From contig NZ_JAHLDU010000002.1 in the NCBI RefSeq assembly GCF_018861905.1, positions 1 through 64,000 on the forward strand: a stretch of DNA of 64,000 bases. The letters are read 5' to 3'. Both the position numbers and the translations under genes were made by a program. This DNA comes from Clostridium sp. DSM 17811. GTDB taxonomy: Bacteria > Bacillota > Clostridia > Clostridiales > Clostridiaceae. Below are positions 45,951 to 55,632 of this stretch, piece by piece (the first letter of the stretch is position 1; each line of letters starts with the position of its first letter). The notes under the pieces are model-generated. The model had not been told where the DNA came from, searched no databases, and saw only the letters and a list, made by a program, of their open reading frames with translations.

Positions 45951-48160
45951 TGCAAGAAAAGCTAGAGGAAAATACAAAACTTAATGTTGAAGAAATATTA
46001 AAGGATCTAGATAAGTATGAGCCCAAATGGAGAGGATGGCATTGGAGAGAAAAAAATGAAACTGGAAAAGTTGGTGAATTCACATATCATGAAATATCAG
46101 CACCTTTAAAGAAGAGTCAACCTCTTCCAGCAGCAAGGAGTTTTGGAAATATAGATCCACAACCAAGAGCAACTATTACCACAGAAATTGCTTCAGGTAG
46201 ATTTGAAGATGATATAAGAAGAATGAGAATGGCTGCATGGCACGGTGCGGATCATTTAATGGTTATTAGGACGATGGGACAAAGTCATTTTGATGGGTTA
46301 CTCGAAGGAAGCCCTGAAGGATTTGGTGGGGTACCGATAACTAGAAAAGAAATTAGGGCAACAAGAAAAGCTATAGATTTAATAGAAGAAGAAGTGGGTA
46401 GAAAGATTAATTTTCATTCCTATGTATCTGGCGTTGCAGGTCCAGATGTAGCAGTTATGTTTGCAGAAGAAGGCGTTAATGGAGCTCATCAAGATCCACA
46501 ATACAATGTTCTTTATAGAAATATTAATATGGTTAGATCTTTTGTTGATGCTGCAGTTGCAAAAGGCATCATGGCACATGCTGGAATGCTTCAAATAGAT
46601 GGTGCGCATAATGCAAATGCAACAGCTATGAAGGGTTATAAGGTAATGCCAGAACTTATGGTACAACATGCAATAAATTCTTGTTTTTCGCAGCTTGTTG
46701 GAATGAAACCAGAAAATATTTCTTTATCAACAGTACCTCCAACATCAGCACCAGCACCTTGTATGAGATATGATTTACCATATGCAGTTGCACTAAGGGA
46801 GTTTTTCAAAAAATATAAAATGAGAGCTCAAATGAATACTAAATATATAGAATCTTGTGAAAGAGAAGCTACAGTAGGACATACTTTGAATCTTTTAATA
46901 TCTGAGTTAACATCAGCAGATATTCAAAGTACAATAACTCCTGATGAAGGACGTAATGTTCCTTGGCATTATAATAATATTCATGCTATTAACACAGCTA
47001 AACAAGCATTTATAGGTATGGATGGATTAATGGACATGATAGAGCTTAAGAAAACAGGATATTTACCAGAAAAGGCAAGAGAAATTCAAGAAAGAGCTGT
47101 TTTATTCTTTGAGGAAATATTAGAGGTTGGTGGATACTTTAAAGCTGTAGATTCTGGATTTTTTATTGACTCAGGTCAATACCCAGAAAGAAATGATGAT
47201 GGTATTGCAAGAAAGATTTTAGGTGGAGATGCAGTTGGGACAATAGTTAAGAGAGAATCAGATTATTTTGCACCAGTTTGTGGTCATTTTGGATACAATA
47301 ATGTTCCAAAAGAGTATAAAAAACCTTGTGATGCTATTGATGAATGTACATTGTGTAATCATTCCAAAATTATATATATTGATGAACTAGATGATAATGA
47401 TAATGTATTTAAGAGAATGGAAAAAGTTAAAGAAGATGGTACTATAATTCCTGAAGTTCAATGGGCAAAAGATGGGTATGTAAAGATCACTTTATGTATA
47501 CCGGAAAATGAACAGATTAGTGAGGCGGCAGCCCTTGAAATGGGCAAGAGAATGAACTTGAAAAATGTAGAAATTGTTCATAAACAAGTATTACAAAAGG
47601 CTGAAGGAACTCTAGTTGAAATAAAAGGAGTATGTGATTTTACACCTATAAAACGTGATGAGTTAGTTCTTCCAAAGAGAAGAAAATCACTATCAGATCA
47701 ACAAATGAAAGATTATGTAAAGCAGCATCCAATAAAGGTTGTTGCAGCAACTGTTGGGGAAGATGAACATTCAGTTGGAGTTCGTGAAGTTATTGATATT
47801 AAACATGGTGGAGTTGAAAAATTTGGTATAGAAGCAATTTTCCTTGGAACTTCATGCCCAATAGAAAAACTTGTAGATGCAGCTATAGAGTCAAAAGCTC
47901 AGGCAATACTCTGTAGTACAATAATTAGTCATAATGATGTTCATACAAAGAACATGAAAAAACTTAGTGATCTTTGTATAGAAAAGGGAGTAAGAGATAA
48001 GATTATACTTGTTTCAGGTGGCACACAAGTAACAGATGAAATAGCTAAAGCAAACGGAATGGATGTTGGTTTTGGACGTGGATCAAACGGCACCTCTGTT
48101 GCATCATTCATAATTAAAAGGTTAATGGGTCTTCCTGATAATGAAGAAGAGGAAGAATAA
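45950..48160 (+). CDS. oraE: D-ornithine 4,5-aminomutase beta subunit
   Basis: A 736-residue catalytic subunit. A barrel domain of about 500 residues binds PLP and the cofactor's adenosyl group. The C-terminal Rossmann-like domain binds cobalamin through the D-x-H-x-x-G motif DEHSVG, with the cobalt-ligating His607. The radical reaction moves the terminal amino group of D-ornithine to C4. It needs vitamin B12, made or imported elsewhere, and PLP, which pdxST in this window can supply. Confidence 0.97.
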   Translation: MQEKLEENTKLNVEEILKDLDKYEPKWRGWHWREKNETGKVGEFTYHEISAPLKKSQPLPAARSFGNIDPQPRATITTEIASGRFEDDIRRMRMAAWHGADHLMVIRTMGQSHFDGLLEGSPEGFGGVPITRKEIRATRKAIDLIEEEVGRKINFHSYVSGVAGPDVAVMFAEEGVNGAHQDPQYNVLYRNINMVRSFVDAAVAKGIMAHAGMLQIDGAHNANATAMKGYKVMPELMVQHAINSCFSQLVGMKPENISLSTVPPTSAPAPCMRYDLPYAVALREFFKKYKMRAQMNTKYIESCEREATVGHTLNLLISELTSADIQSTITPDEGRNVPWHYNNIHAINTAKQAFIGMDGLMDMIELKKTGYLPEKAREIQERAVLFFEEILEVGGYFKAVDSGFFIDSGQYPERNDDGIARKILGGDAVGTIVKRESDYFAPVCGHFGYNNVPKEYKKPCDAIDECTLCNHSKIIYIDELDDNDNVFKRMEKVKEDGTIIPEVQWAKDGYVKITLCIPENEQISEAAALEMGKRMNLKNVEIVHKQVLQKAEGTLVEIKGVCDFTPIKRDELVLPKRRKSLSDQQMKDYVKQHPIKVVAATVGEDEHSVGVREVIDIKHGGVEKFGIEAIFLGTSCPIEKLVDAAIESKAQAILCSTIISHNDVHTKNMKKLSDLCIEKGVRDKIILVSGGTQVTDEIAKANGMDVGFGRGSNGTSVASFIIKRLMGLPDNEEEEE

Positions 48161-48177
48161 AAGGAGTGTGATTGCTT

Positions 48178-49575
48178 GTGAAGGTAGATTATCTTGTTGC
48201 TGAAATAGGTAGTACCACGACTTTGGTTACAGCATTTAACGTATGTTATGATGAGGCAGGACAGGTTTTTGTAGATATACCTTTTCAAGGTAACAGCTGT
48301 ACTACAGTAACAGACGGTGATGTAACTATAGGATTAAAGAATGCAGTTAAAGATATTGAAAATCAAATACATGAACCAATCACGTGGGAAAAGATGCTAG
48401 CAACATCTAGTGCGGCAGGTGGGCTTAGGATAACTGTTCATGGTCTTATGGAGCACATGACTGTTAAGGCTGCAAGGGAAGCAGCTCTTGGCGCTGGTGG
48501 CATAATAAAAATGGTTACTGCTGGGAAAATGAGAAGGAGTGATTTAAAGAGGATACATGATATAAATCCTAATATGATAATGATTGCTGGAGGCACGGAT
48601 TATGGTGAGAGGGAAACAGCTCTTTATAATGCAGAACTTATAAGTGCCGAAAAATTTAGTATTCCTATTGTTTACTGTGGAAACAGCGAAAATAGAGAAG
48701 AAATAAAAGAAATATTTGAAGGACAAGAAATTTATCTAATAGATAATGTTTACCCAAGTGTAGATATTTTAAATGTGGAGCCTGCAAGAAAAATAATACA
48801 AGAAGCCTTTGAAAAAAACATTGTAAAAGCACCTGGAATGAGTAAAATAAAAGAAATGGTAAATGGAAGCATAATGCCAACACCAGGAGCAGTTATGGAA
48901 AGTTCAAAACTTTTGTATGACATAATAGGAGACTTAGTAGTTCTTGATGTAGGGGGTGCTACTACCGATGTGCATTCTGTTACAGAGGGAAGTAGCGTAG
49001 TTTTAGATATGTTAATAAATCCTGAACCAAAGGCTAAAAGAACTGTAGAAGGAGATCTTGGAGTTTTTATTAACAGTAAAAATGTAATCGATTTACTTGA
49101 TGATAGGGACTTAGGTGAATTTAGCACTGAATATATAAAAGAGCATATAAAACCTATACCAAAAGATAAGGAGGATGTATTTGCAAGTAGATTGCTAACA
49201 AAGAAAGCTATAGCTGTTGCAATAGATAGGCATGTAGGATTTATAAAAAGAAAATATGATGGTGACAGTGGGTTTGTAGCCTATGGTAAGGATTTATCTG
49301 AGGTTAAATATATAATAGGTACCGGTGGTGCACTTACAAGGCTTCCAAAGGGAGAAGATTTGCTTTTGAAAATAAGGTACTTAAAGGATGAAGTTACAAT
49401 GTTACCTAAAAAAGGTGCTGAAGTACTAATTGACAAAAACTATATTATGGCCTGCGCAGGAGTTTTAAGTAGAGAAAACAAAGAAGTAGCGAAAGCCCTA
49501 TTAATTCAAAGTCTAGGGATAACAAAGGATATGGAAATTAATGAAGAGAGATTTGAGTCAAATTTAAACAAATAA
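48178..49575 (+). CDS. GlmL/MutL-like ATPase linked to the B12 mutase
   Basis: A protein of about 465 residues of the GlmL/MutL group with an actin/Hsp70-like ATPase fold. VAEIGSTTTLVTAFN is the first phosphate loop, GDLVVLDVGGATTDVHSV the second, and IGTGGALTRLP the third. Relatives accompany glutamate mutase and ornithine aminomutase and are thought to reactivate the cobalamin enzyme after damage. It starts soon after oraE, and both TTG 48172 and GTG 48178 are possible; I prefer the GTG because homologues begin near KVDYLVAEIG. AAGGAG precedes it. Confidence 0.88.
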   Translation: MKVDYLVAEIGSTTTLVTAFNVCYDEAGQVFVDIPFQGNSCTTVTDGDVTIGLKNAVKDIENQIHEPITWEKMLATSSAAGGLRITVHGLMEHMTVKAAREAALGAGGIIKMVTAGKMRRSDLKRIHDINPNMIMIAGGTDYGERETALYNAELISAEKFSIPIVYCGNSENREEIKEIFEGQEIYLIDNVYPSVDILNVEPARKIIQEAFEKNIVKAPGMSKIKEMVNGSIMPTPGAVMESSKLLYDIIGDLVVLDVGGATTDVHSVTEGSSVVLDMLINPEPKAKRTVEGDLGVFINSKNVIDLLDDRDLGEFSTEYIKEHIKPIPKDKEDVFASRLLTKKAIAVAIDRHVGFIKRKYDGDSGFVAYGKDLSEVKYIIGTGGALTRLPKGEDLLLKIRYLKDEVTMLPKKGAEVLIDKNYIMACAGVLSRENKEVAKALLIQSLGITKDMEINEERFESNLNK

Positions 49576-49636
49576 TATATCTTTGGATTGTTAGTTATTA
49601 TTATTTGTAAAAGTTTAAAATAAGGAGAGTATCTAT

Positions 49637-50707
49637 ATGGGAAAAAAATATCCTTGTATGGAAGTGGATCTTAAAAAATTGACTCACAATGTAAAAACAA
49701 TACTAGCGATGTGTAATAAAAAGCATATAGAGGTTGCCGCGGTTACTAAGGTATATTGTGCTAAAAAGCCTATTGTAGAAGCTATACTTGAAGCTGGAGT
49801 AGCTATGGTTGGAGATTCTAGAATATTAAATTTAAAAAAATTAAAGGATTTGAATTGTAAAAAAATGCTACTTAGAATTCCAATGATAAGCGAAGTTTAT
49901 GATGTTGTGAGGTATAGTGATTGTAGCTTGAATTCGGAAATAGACACAATAGAGCAGTTAGCAAAAGCTGCAAAGAAATTAAATAAGATCCATAATATTA
50001 TATTAATGGTGGATTTGGGAGACTTAAGAGAAGGGGTATTAATTAACGATGTAGTTTCCAGTGTCAGTAAAATAGTAAAATTAGATAATATTAAGCTAAT
50101 AGGCATTGGAACCAATGTTACTTGTTACGGTGGAGTAATTCCGGATAGTGAAAACTTAGGCAAGCTTACAAAGTTAAAAATTGAGATAGAAAAAACATTT
50201 GATTTAAAATTACCTGTAATCTCAGGAGGAAATTCTAGTAGTTTATATATGGTGATTAATGATACAATGCCAAAAGAAATTAATCAGCTTCGAATTGGAG
50301 AAGCAATAGTTCTTGGTCGAGAAACTTCTTTTGGAAAACCAGTGCCTAATTGCTATGATGATGCTTTTATACTCAGCGGTGAAATAGTTGAAATAAAGAG
50401 CAAACCAACGTTGCCAACAGGTACTATAGGAATGGATGCGTTTGGACATATTCCTTCTTTTGAAGATAAAGGAATAAGAAAAAGAGCCATTATAGCATTA
50501 GGAAGACAAGATATAAGGGTAGAGGGGATAACTCCTTTGGACAATGACATAAGTATTTTTGGTGCAAGTAGTGATCATCTGATTTTAGATGTTACTGATA
50601 GTAAAAAACAATTAATAGTGGGAAGTATAGTGGAGTTTAAAATAGATTATGGATGTTTACTTAAGGCAATGACATCCCCTTATGTCGAAAAGTATTATAA
50701 TAATTAA
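49637..50707 (+). CDS. orr: Ornithine racemase
   Basis: A 356-residue fold-type III PLP enzyme of the alanine racemase N-terminal family. The Schiff-base Lys lies in AAVTKVYCAKKP near residue 40. It has the GDSRILNLKKL segment and the phosphate-binding SGGNSSSLYMV. It converts L-ornithine to the D form used by OraSE. The context, between the mutase and the dehydrogenase genes, supports the assignment over a generic racemase. Confidence 0.93.
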   Translation: MGKKYPCMEVDLKKLTHNVKTILAMCNKKHIEVAAVTKVYCAKKPIVEAILEAGVAMVGDSRILNLKKLKDLNCKKMLLRIPMISEVYDVVRYSDCSLNSEIDTIEQLAKAAKKLNKIHNIILMVDLGDLREGVLINDVVSSVSKIVKLDNIKLIGIGTNVTCYGGVIPDSENLGKLTKLKIEIEKTFDLKLPVISGGNSSSLYMVINDTMPKEINQLRIGEAIVLGRETSFGKPVPNCYDDAFILSGEIVEIKSKPTLPTGTIGMDAFGHIPSFEDKGIRKRAIIALGRQDIRVEGITPLDNDISIFGASSDHLILDVTDSKKQLIVGSIVEFKIDYGCLLKAMTSPYVEKYYNN

Positions 50708-50762
50708 AAATTAGTTTGCATTATATGAAATTAAATATTAAAATTTTAAGGAGGAACATATT

Positions 50763-51809
50763 ATGAAAAATAAAATAAGAGTTGTTGTTTGGGGATTAGG
50801 TTCAATGGGAAGCGGTATTGCTAAAATGGTACTCAGCAAAAAAGGATTTACTATCGTTGGAGCTATTGATATGGATCCCAATAAGGTTGGCAAAAAACTT
50901 TATGAAGTGTTAGGTGTAAAAGCAAATGAAGATAATTCTTGCACTGTTACTAGAAATTCTATGGATGTTATAAAGAAGAGTTTTGCAGATGTTTGTCTTA
51001 TTGCAACAGCTTCCTTTACAAAAGTTGTATTTCCATTAATAAAAATGGCAGCAGAAGCTGGCATGGATATCGTAACAACAGCTGAAGAGATGTCATACCC
51101 AAGAGCAATGGATCCAAAATTATCAGATGATATGGATAGAATAGCTAAAGAAAATAAGATCTCAATATTAGGAACTGGAGTAAATCCTGGATTTATAATG
51201 GATTTAGTTGCTATAATGCTTACAGGAGTTTCTGATACGGTTGATAGCATAAAGGCTACTAGAGTAAATGATTTAGCTTGTTTTGGTAAAGCAGTTATGG
51301 TTGAGCAAGGTATAGGATTAAAACCAGAAGAATTTATACAAGGAGTTAAAGACAATACAGTAGATGGACACGTTGGATTCTTGCAATCTTTTGGAATGTT
51401 TGAAGAAGCGTTTAATATCAAGTTCAATAATATTAGACAAGAAAAATCACCAATTGTTACAACTGTACCACGCAGCACGGATATTGTTTCGGTGGAAGCT
51501 GGAGAAGTTGCTGGATGTAGCCAATTGGGATATGCAAGTTTAGGAGATAAAGTATTTGCTACAATGGAGCATCCTCAACAGATAAGACCAGAACTTGAGA
51601 ACGTTGATACTGGAGATTATATTACAATTAAGGGAGTTCCAAACTTGAATCTCCAAATAAAACCAGAGATACCAGGAGGCATTGCTACAATTGCTATATG
51701 TGTTAATATGATTCCACTTGTAATGAATTCAGAGCCAGGACTAAAAACAATGCTTGATTTACCAGTTCCAAGAGCTATAATAGGTGATGTAAGAGATTTA
51801 GTAAAATAA
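50763..51809 (+). CDS. ord: 2,4-diaminopentanoate dehydrogenase
   Basis: A 348-residue oxidoreductase of the dihydrodipicolinate reductase-like fold, opening with VVVWGLGSMGSGIAKMV and containing GTGVNPGFIMDL. It oxidatively deaminates 2,4-diaminopentanoate to 2-amino-4-ketopentanoate, releasing ammonia and NAD(P)H. It completes the route between OraSE and OrtAB. In some ornithine fermenters ord comes first in the cluster; here it follows orr. Confidence 0.95.
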   Translation: MKNKIRVVVWGLGSMGSGIAKMVLSKKGFTIVGAIDMDPNKVGKKLYEVLGVKANEDNSCTVTRNSMDVIKKSFADVCLIATASFTKVVFPLIKMAAEAGMDIVTTAEEMSYPRAMDPKLSDDMDRIAKENKISILGTGVNPGFIMDLVAIMLTGVSDTVDSIKATRVNDLACFGKAVMVEQGIGLKPEEFIQGVKDNTVDGHVGFLQSFGMFEEAFNIKFNNIRQEKSPIVTTVPRSTDIVSVEAGEVAGCSQLGYASLGDKVFATMEHPQQIRPELENVDTGDYITIKGVPNLNLQIKPEIPGGIATIAICVNMIPLVMNSEPGLKTMLDLPVPRAIIGDVRDLVK

Positions 51810-51846
51810 AGTAGAATAAACGAACATTAAGGGGGAGTTTTTTATA

Positions 51847-53268
51847 ATGGAAGAAGATAATAAAAAATTAGGTCTTGGGCTACTTGTAGCTTTAGGCATT
51901 GGTACTATGATTGCATCAGGTATTTTCAATAGCCCAACGGACCTAATATCAACAACAAATCCAATGGCAGTCCTTATTTCATGGGGTATTGGAGTTTTCG
52001 GCGTAGTTATGCTAGGGTTGGTATTTTACTTGCTTTCAAATAAAAAACCGGAATTAAAGGGAGGAATTTATTCATATGCAAAAGAAGGATATGGTGACTT
52101 TGTAGGGTTTAATTCAGCTTGGGGTTACTTTACAAGTTCTTTCCTTGGGAATATTGCATTTGTTATTTTAATTTTTAAGACTATCAATAGTTTAATAGGA
52201 GAAGGATATTCAATGCCTCCTATTTTATCATTCATATTTGCATCTATCCTTTTGTGGTCATACTATTTTGTAATAAGGAGGGGTATAAGGCAAGCTGGTA
52301 TCCTGAATTTAGTAGTTACAATTGGAAAAGTAATACCACTAATCTTAGTAATTATATTTGGTTTTTCAGCTTTTAAGCTAGGTATATTTAATGTTGATAA
52401 TTGGCAGACTGTTTTAGCATCAAGTGGAGACAGTGTTAATTTAGGAAAACAGATAAGTGGAGCAATGGGGACAATTTTATGGTGTTTTGTGGGTGTTGAA
52501 GGTCTAGTAGTCTTATCACAAAGAGCAGAATCACAAATACTAGTTGGTAAAGGAACAATAATTTCACTTGCTATAACGGCAACACTTTATGTATCAATAT
52601 CTATATTATCAATGGGTATTCTGCCAGCTAAAGCTTTAGTTGCAGCACAAACGCCATTAGCAGCTGTTTTAGCACAAACAGCTTTAGGAAGCGCGGGGGC
52701 TATGATAGTTAAAGTTGGAATTTTAATTTCACTTATAGGAGCACTCCTTTGCTGGCTTTTGTTAACCACAGAAATATTGTATGTTCCAGCGAAGCAAGAT
52801 GGGCTAATGCCTAAATGGTTTAAAAAGAATAATAGTAAAAATGTACCTACAAATGCTCTTTTATTTTCAATGCTTGCAACACAAATAGGTCTTTTAGCTA
52901 TGTTATCACCAGCACTACAAAAGGCTTACTATGTAGCAACTCATATGTGTACAACTAATATATTAATACCATACTTATTATCATCTATGTTTGCATATAA
53001 AGTATATAATAAAGAAGGCGGACATATTAAAGAAAAAATTATATCAATAATTGCAGGTATTTATTCAGTTTATGTTATATATGCAGTGGGAATTGGATAT
53101 TTAGGTTTAGCTGTTGTAATTTATGCAGTAGGTATAGGTTTTTATTTAAAAGCTAAAAAAGAAAAAAATGAAGTTATTACGTCTAAAGAAAAGTTGGCTA
53201 TGGTCGCTATTATTATAGTGGCGGTTATTATGATAATAGCAGCAGCTATGGGTAAAATTTCTGTGTAG
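51847..53268 (+). CDS. Arginine/ornithine antiporter-family transporter (first copy)
   Basis: A 473-residue APC-superfamily protein with twelve predicted helices. GTMIASGIFNSPTDL in helix 1 is the substrate-binding turn. KPELKGGIYSYAKEGYGD follows, as does FVGVEGLVVLSQRA in helix 6. It belongs to the basic amino-acid antiporter group (ArcD/LysP-like). As the last gene of the ornithine operon it probably brings in ornithine or exchanges it for a product such as alanine; the pair of substrates is inferred. A related copy lies at 61860. Confidence 0.88.
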   Translation: MEEDNKKLGLGLLVALGIGTMIASGIFNSPTDLISTTNPMAVLISWGIGVFGVVMLGLVFYLLSNKKPELKGGIYSYAKEGYGDFVGFNSAWGYFTSSFLGNIAFVILIFKTINSLIGEGYSMPPILSFIFASILLWSYYFVIRRGIRQAGILNLVVTIGKVIPLILVIIFGFSAFKLGIFNVDNWQTVLASSGDSVNLGKQISGAMGTILWCFVGVEGLVVLSQRAESQILVGKGTIISLAITATLYVSISILSMGILPAKALVAAQTPLAAVLAQTALGSAGAMIVKVGILISLIGALLCWLLLTTEILYVPAKQDGLMPKWFKKNNSKNVPTNALLFSMLATQIGLLAMLSPALQKAYYVATHMCTTNILIPYLLSSMFAYKVYNKEGGHIKEKIISIIAGIYSVYVIYAVGIGYLGLAVVIYAVGIGFYLKAKKEKNEVITSKEKLAMVAIIIVAVIMIIAAAMGKISV

Positions 53269-53324
53269 TAACATTTCAGAAGGAAAGTACCCATTTTTAT
53301 AAGTATAAATAATATGTTATAACA

Positions 53325-53370
53325 AAAATAAATTCAGAGGGACTCTAAATCTCCTTCTGAATTTATTATT
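53325..53370 (+). terminator. Terminator at the end of the ornithine operon
   Basis: AATAAATTCAGAGGGA (53327-53342) pairs with 53352-53367, with one G-T pair, around a nine-base loop. The tail ATT is short. Confidence 0.75.
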
Positions 53371-53440
53371 ATAGAGTTGTATATGCGGAAATTATATAGG
53401 TTATATAATAGATTTTAAATATAGAAGTTTAAGGAGAAAA

Positions 53441-54751
53441 ATGTTGTTTGAGCAAATGTCTAATAAAATGAAGAGAATAAAACCTGTTTTTATTATTGCC
53501 ATAGGGGTTGCCCTAGCATCCCAAATTAATATTAATTTTTTTCTGCCAGGTTTTATCGTAACTTTATCTATTGTTATATTGCCTGTTTTTCTTTATTTTT
53601 ATAAACAATTTAATCCTATAGAAATTCTCTTTGCAACTGGTATTATCTCTCCAATTTATAGAGGAATGTTTTTATACTTTGGTACTAATAATTTGCATAT
53701 AACCATTGGTATTATAGGTGCAGATGTTTTATTTTATTTTTCATATGGCATATTATTTTATTTATTGTATTGGAAAAAAGAAAAAAAAGGTCTTACAGAC
53801 TTATTTTTTTCAGCATTTTTATGTGACTTTTTTTCAAACATTATAGAAATAAGTATTATGCTTCGTTTTAGAGGATATAGTTATATAATGTTTCAAGATT
53901 TAGCAATTATAGCAATTGTAAGGGCTATAATTACAGTATGTATAATATTGTTACTAAAATATTATAAGTCTTTATTAATAAAGGAAGAACATGAAGAAAG
54001 ATATAGAAAATTAATTTTAATGACTTCAAGCATGAAAAGCGAAATATATTTTATGAACAAAAACAATTCAGATATTGAAGGTGTTATGAAAAAAGCATAT
54101 CTACTTTACAAAACCATATCGGAACAAAAGTATCCTACTGAACTAAAAAATCTTTCTCTTGATATAGCAAAAGACGTACATGAAATAAAAAAAGATTATA
54201 TAAGTGTTATAAAAGGGTTAGAAGAAATGGTTGGTAAGAAAACAGATACGACAGAAGCGGATACGGTTAAAATGAATATTAAAGATATTGTAAACATTAT
54301 TAAAATTGATGTATTGGAATATATAAAAATAAATAAATTCAACGTGTACTTAGAGTTTAAGCTAGAGGATAATTTTAATGTAGTAGAGCATTTTTATATA
54401 GTTTGTATATTGCGAAACCTTATTTATAATAGCATTGAAGCGATGGAAGATATAAAAAATGGGCATGTCAAAATTTTAATTAAGAAAAGTGAATATGACT
54501 GTATTTTTGTTGTAACAGATAATGGAAAAGGTATAAAAGAAGAAGATATTGAATTTATATTTAATCCAGGATTTTCAACTAAATTTAATACACAGACAGG
54601 TGATATTTGTAGGGGTATAGGGCTTGCCCATGTAAAAGGTATTATTAATGATGTTTTTGTGGGTACCATAGAGGTGCAGTCTACATTAGGAAAAGGAACT
54701 GAATTTACTATAAAAATAAAAGAAGATAATATGGAAGGGGTATCTGTATGA
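53441..54751 (+). CDS. GlnK-like membrane sensor kinase
   Basis: A 436-residue kinase. About five or six membrane helices fill the first 180 residues. A helical segment with the His in AKDVHEIKKD at 247 follows, then an ATPase domain with LRNLIYNSIEAM, TDNGKGI and GIGLAHVKG. The DVHEIKKD box and the membrane domain resemble GlnK (YcbA) of Bacillus subtilis, which responds to glutamine. The gene overlaps the regulator gene by four bases. Its setting between arginine and ornithine genes suggests an amino-acid signal; the ligand is unknown. Confidence 0.87.
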   Translation: MLFEQMSNKMKRIKPVFIIAIGVALASQININFFLPGFIVTLSIVILPVFLYFYKQFNPIEILFATGIISPIYRGMFLYFGTNNLHITIGIIGADVLFYFSYGILFYLLYWKKEKKGLTDLFFSAFLCDFFSNIIEISIMLRFRGYSYIMFQDLAIIAIVRAIITVCIILLLKYYKSLLIKEEHEERYRKLILMTSSMKSEIYFMNKNNSDIEGVMKKAYLLYKTISEQKYPTELKNLSLDIAKDVHEIKKDYISVIKGLEEMVGKKTDTTEADTVKMNIKDIVNIIKIDVLEYIKINKFNVYLEFKLEDNFNVVEHFYIVCILRNLIYNSIEAMEDIKNGHVKILIKKSEYDCIFVVTDNGKGIKEEDIEFIFNPGFSTKFNTQTGDICRGIGLAHVKGIINDVFVGTIEVQSTLGKGTEFTIKIKEDNMEGVSV

Positions 54752-55578
54752 GATACTATATTGTTGATGATGATATAAGTATAGTGAGAATACTTACAAA
54801 TATAATAGAAGAGAATAATTTGTTTGAAGTTATAGGTAGCTCAAATGATGGAGAAACAGGGTTTAATCAAATACTTTTATTAAACCCTGACATTGTTCTC
54901 GTAGATCTTCTTATGCCAAAAATGGATGGAAATACTCTTGTACGTGAGCTTAAAATTTTAAGAACGGACATTTGTTTTATTATGATATCTCAGGTTTTAG
55001 ATAGGACACTTGTTGCAGATTCATATAAATCAGGAATAGAATTTTTTATAAAGAAACCTATAAATAAAATTGAAGTACAAAAGGTAACCTCAAAAGTTGC
55101 AGAAAAAATAGATATGCAAAGAATGTTATCTAACATTAAAAAGATGCTAAAAGGCTCTTCAAGGCAAGGTAAAGATATAAATGGTAACTTAAAGGAAATA
55201 AAACACATTTTAAGTATGATGGGTATGCTTGGTGAAAAAGGAACAACAGACATAATTAAAATATGTACATATCTTATTGAAAATAATAAATCTTTTTTCG
55301 AATGTGATTTAGAAAAACTTTTTGCTTGTTTTGGTGATAATCCAGAGGTTGTAAAACAAAGAATTAGAAGAGCTATTAAAGATGGACTGGAGAATATCGC
55401 AAACTTAGGAATTGAGGATACAATGAGTGAAACATTTTGTACTTATTCAAATGTCCTGTTTAATTTTTCAAGTGTTAAAGCCGAAATGGATCATATAAAA
55501 GGTATAAATAGTATAAGAGGAAAAATATCTATAAATAAATTTTTTGAAGGACTTTTACTTAAATGTGAAATAGACTAG
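54748..55578 (+). CDS. GlnL-like response regulator (YcbB domain)
   Basis: A 276-residue regulator. The receiver domain (1-120) has IVDDD at the N-terminus, the phosphoacceptor in VLVDLLMPKMDG and the Lys in FIKKPI. The C-terminal half matches the YcbB-type DNA-binding domain of GlnL, with VVKQRIRRAIKDGLENIAN. It is coupled to the kinase gene by an ATGA overlap. The nearest candidate targets are the RocB-like gene and permease directly downstream. Confidence 0.87.
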   Translation: MRYYIVDDDISIVRILTNIIEENNLFEVIGSSNDGETGFNQILLLNPDIVLVDLLMPKMDGNTLVRELKILRTDICFIMISQVLDRTLVADSYKSGIEFFIKKPINKIEVQKVTSKVAEKIDMQRMLSNIKKMLKGSSRQGKDINGNLKEIKHILSMMGMLGEKGTTDIIKICTYLIENNKSFFECDLEKLFACFGDNPEVVKQRIRRAIKDGLENIANLGIEDTMSETFCTYSNVLFNFSSVKAEMDHIKGINSIRGKISINKFFEGLLLKCEID

Positions 55579-55632
55579 AAAATATAAGAAATAACAATGT
55601 TTATTTAACTAGTATATCTGGAGGTGTTATTC

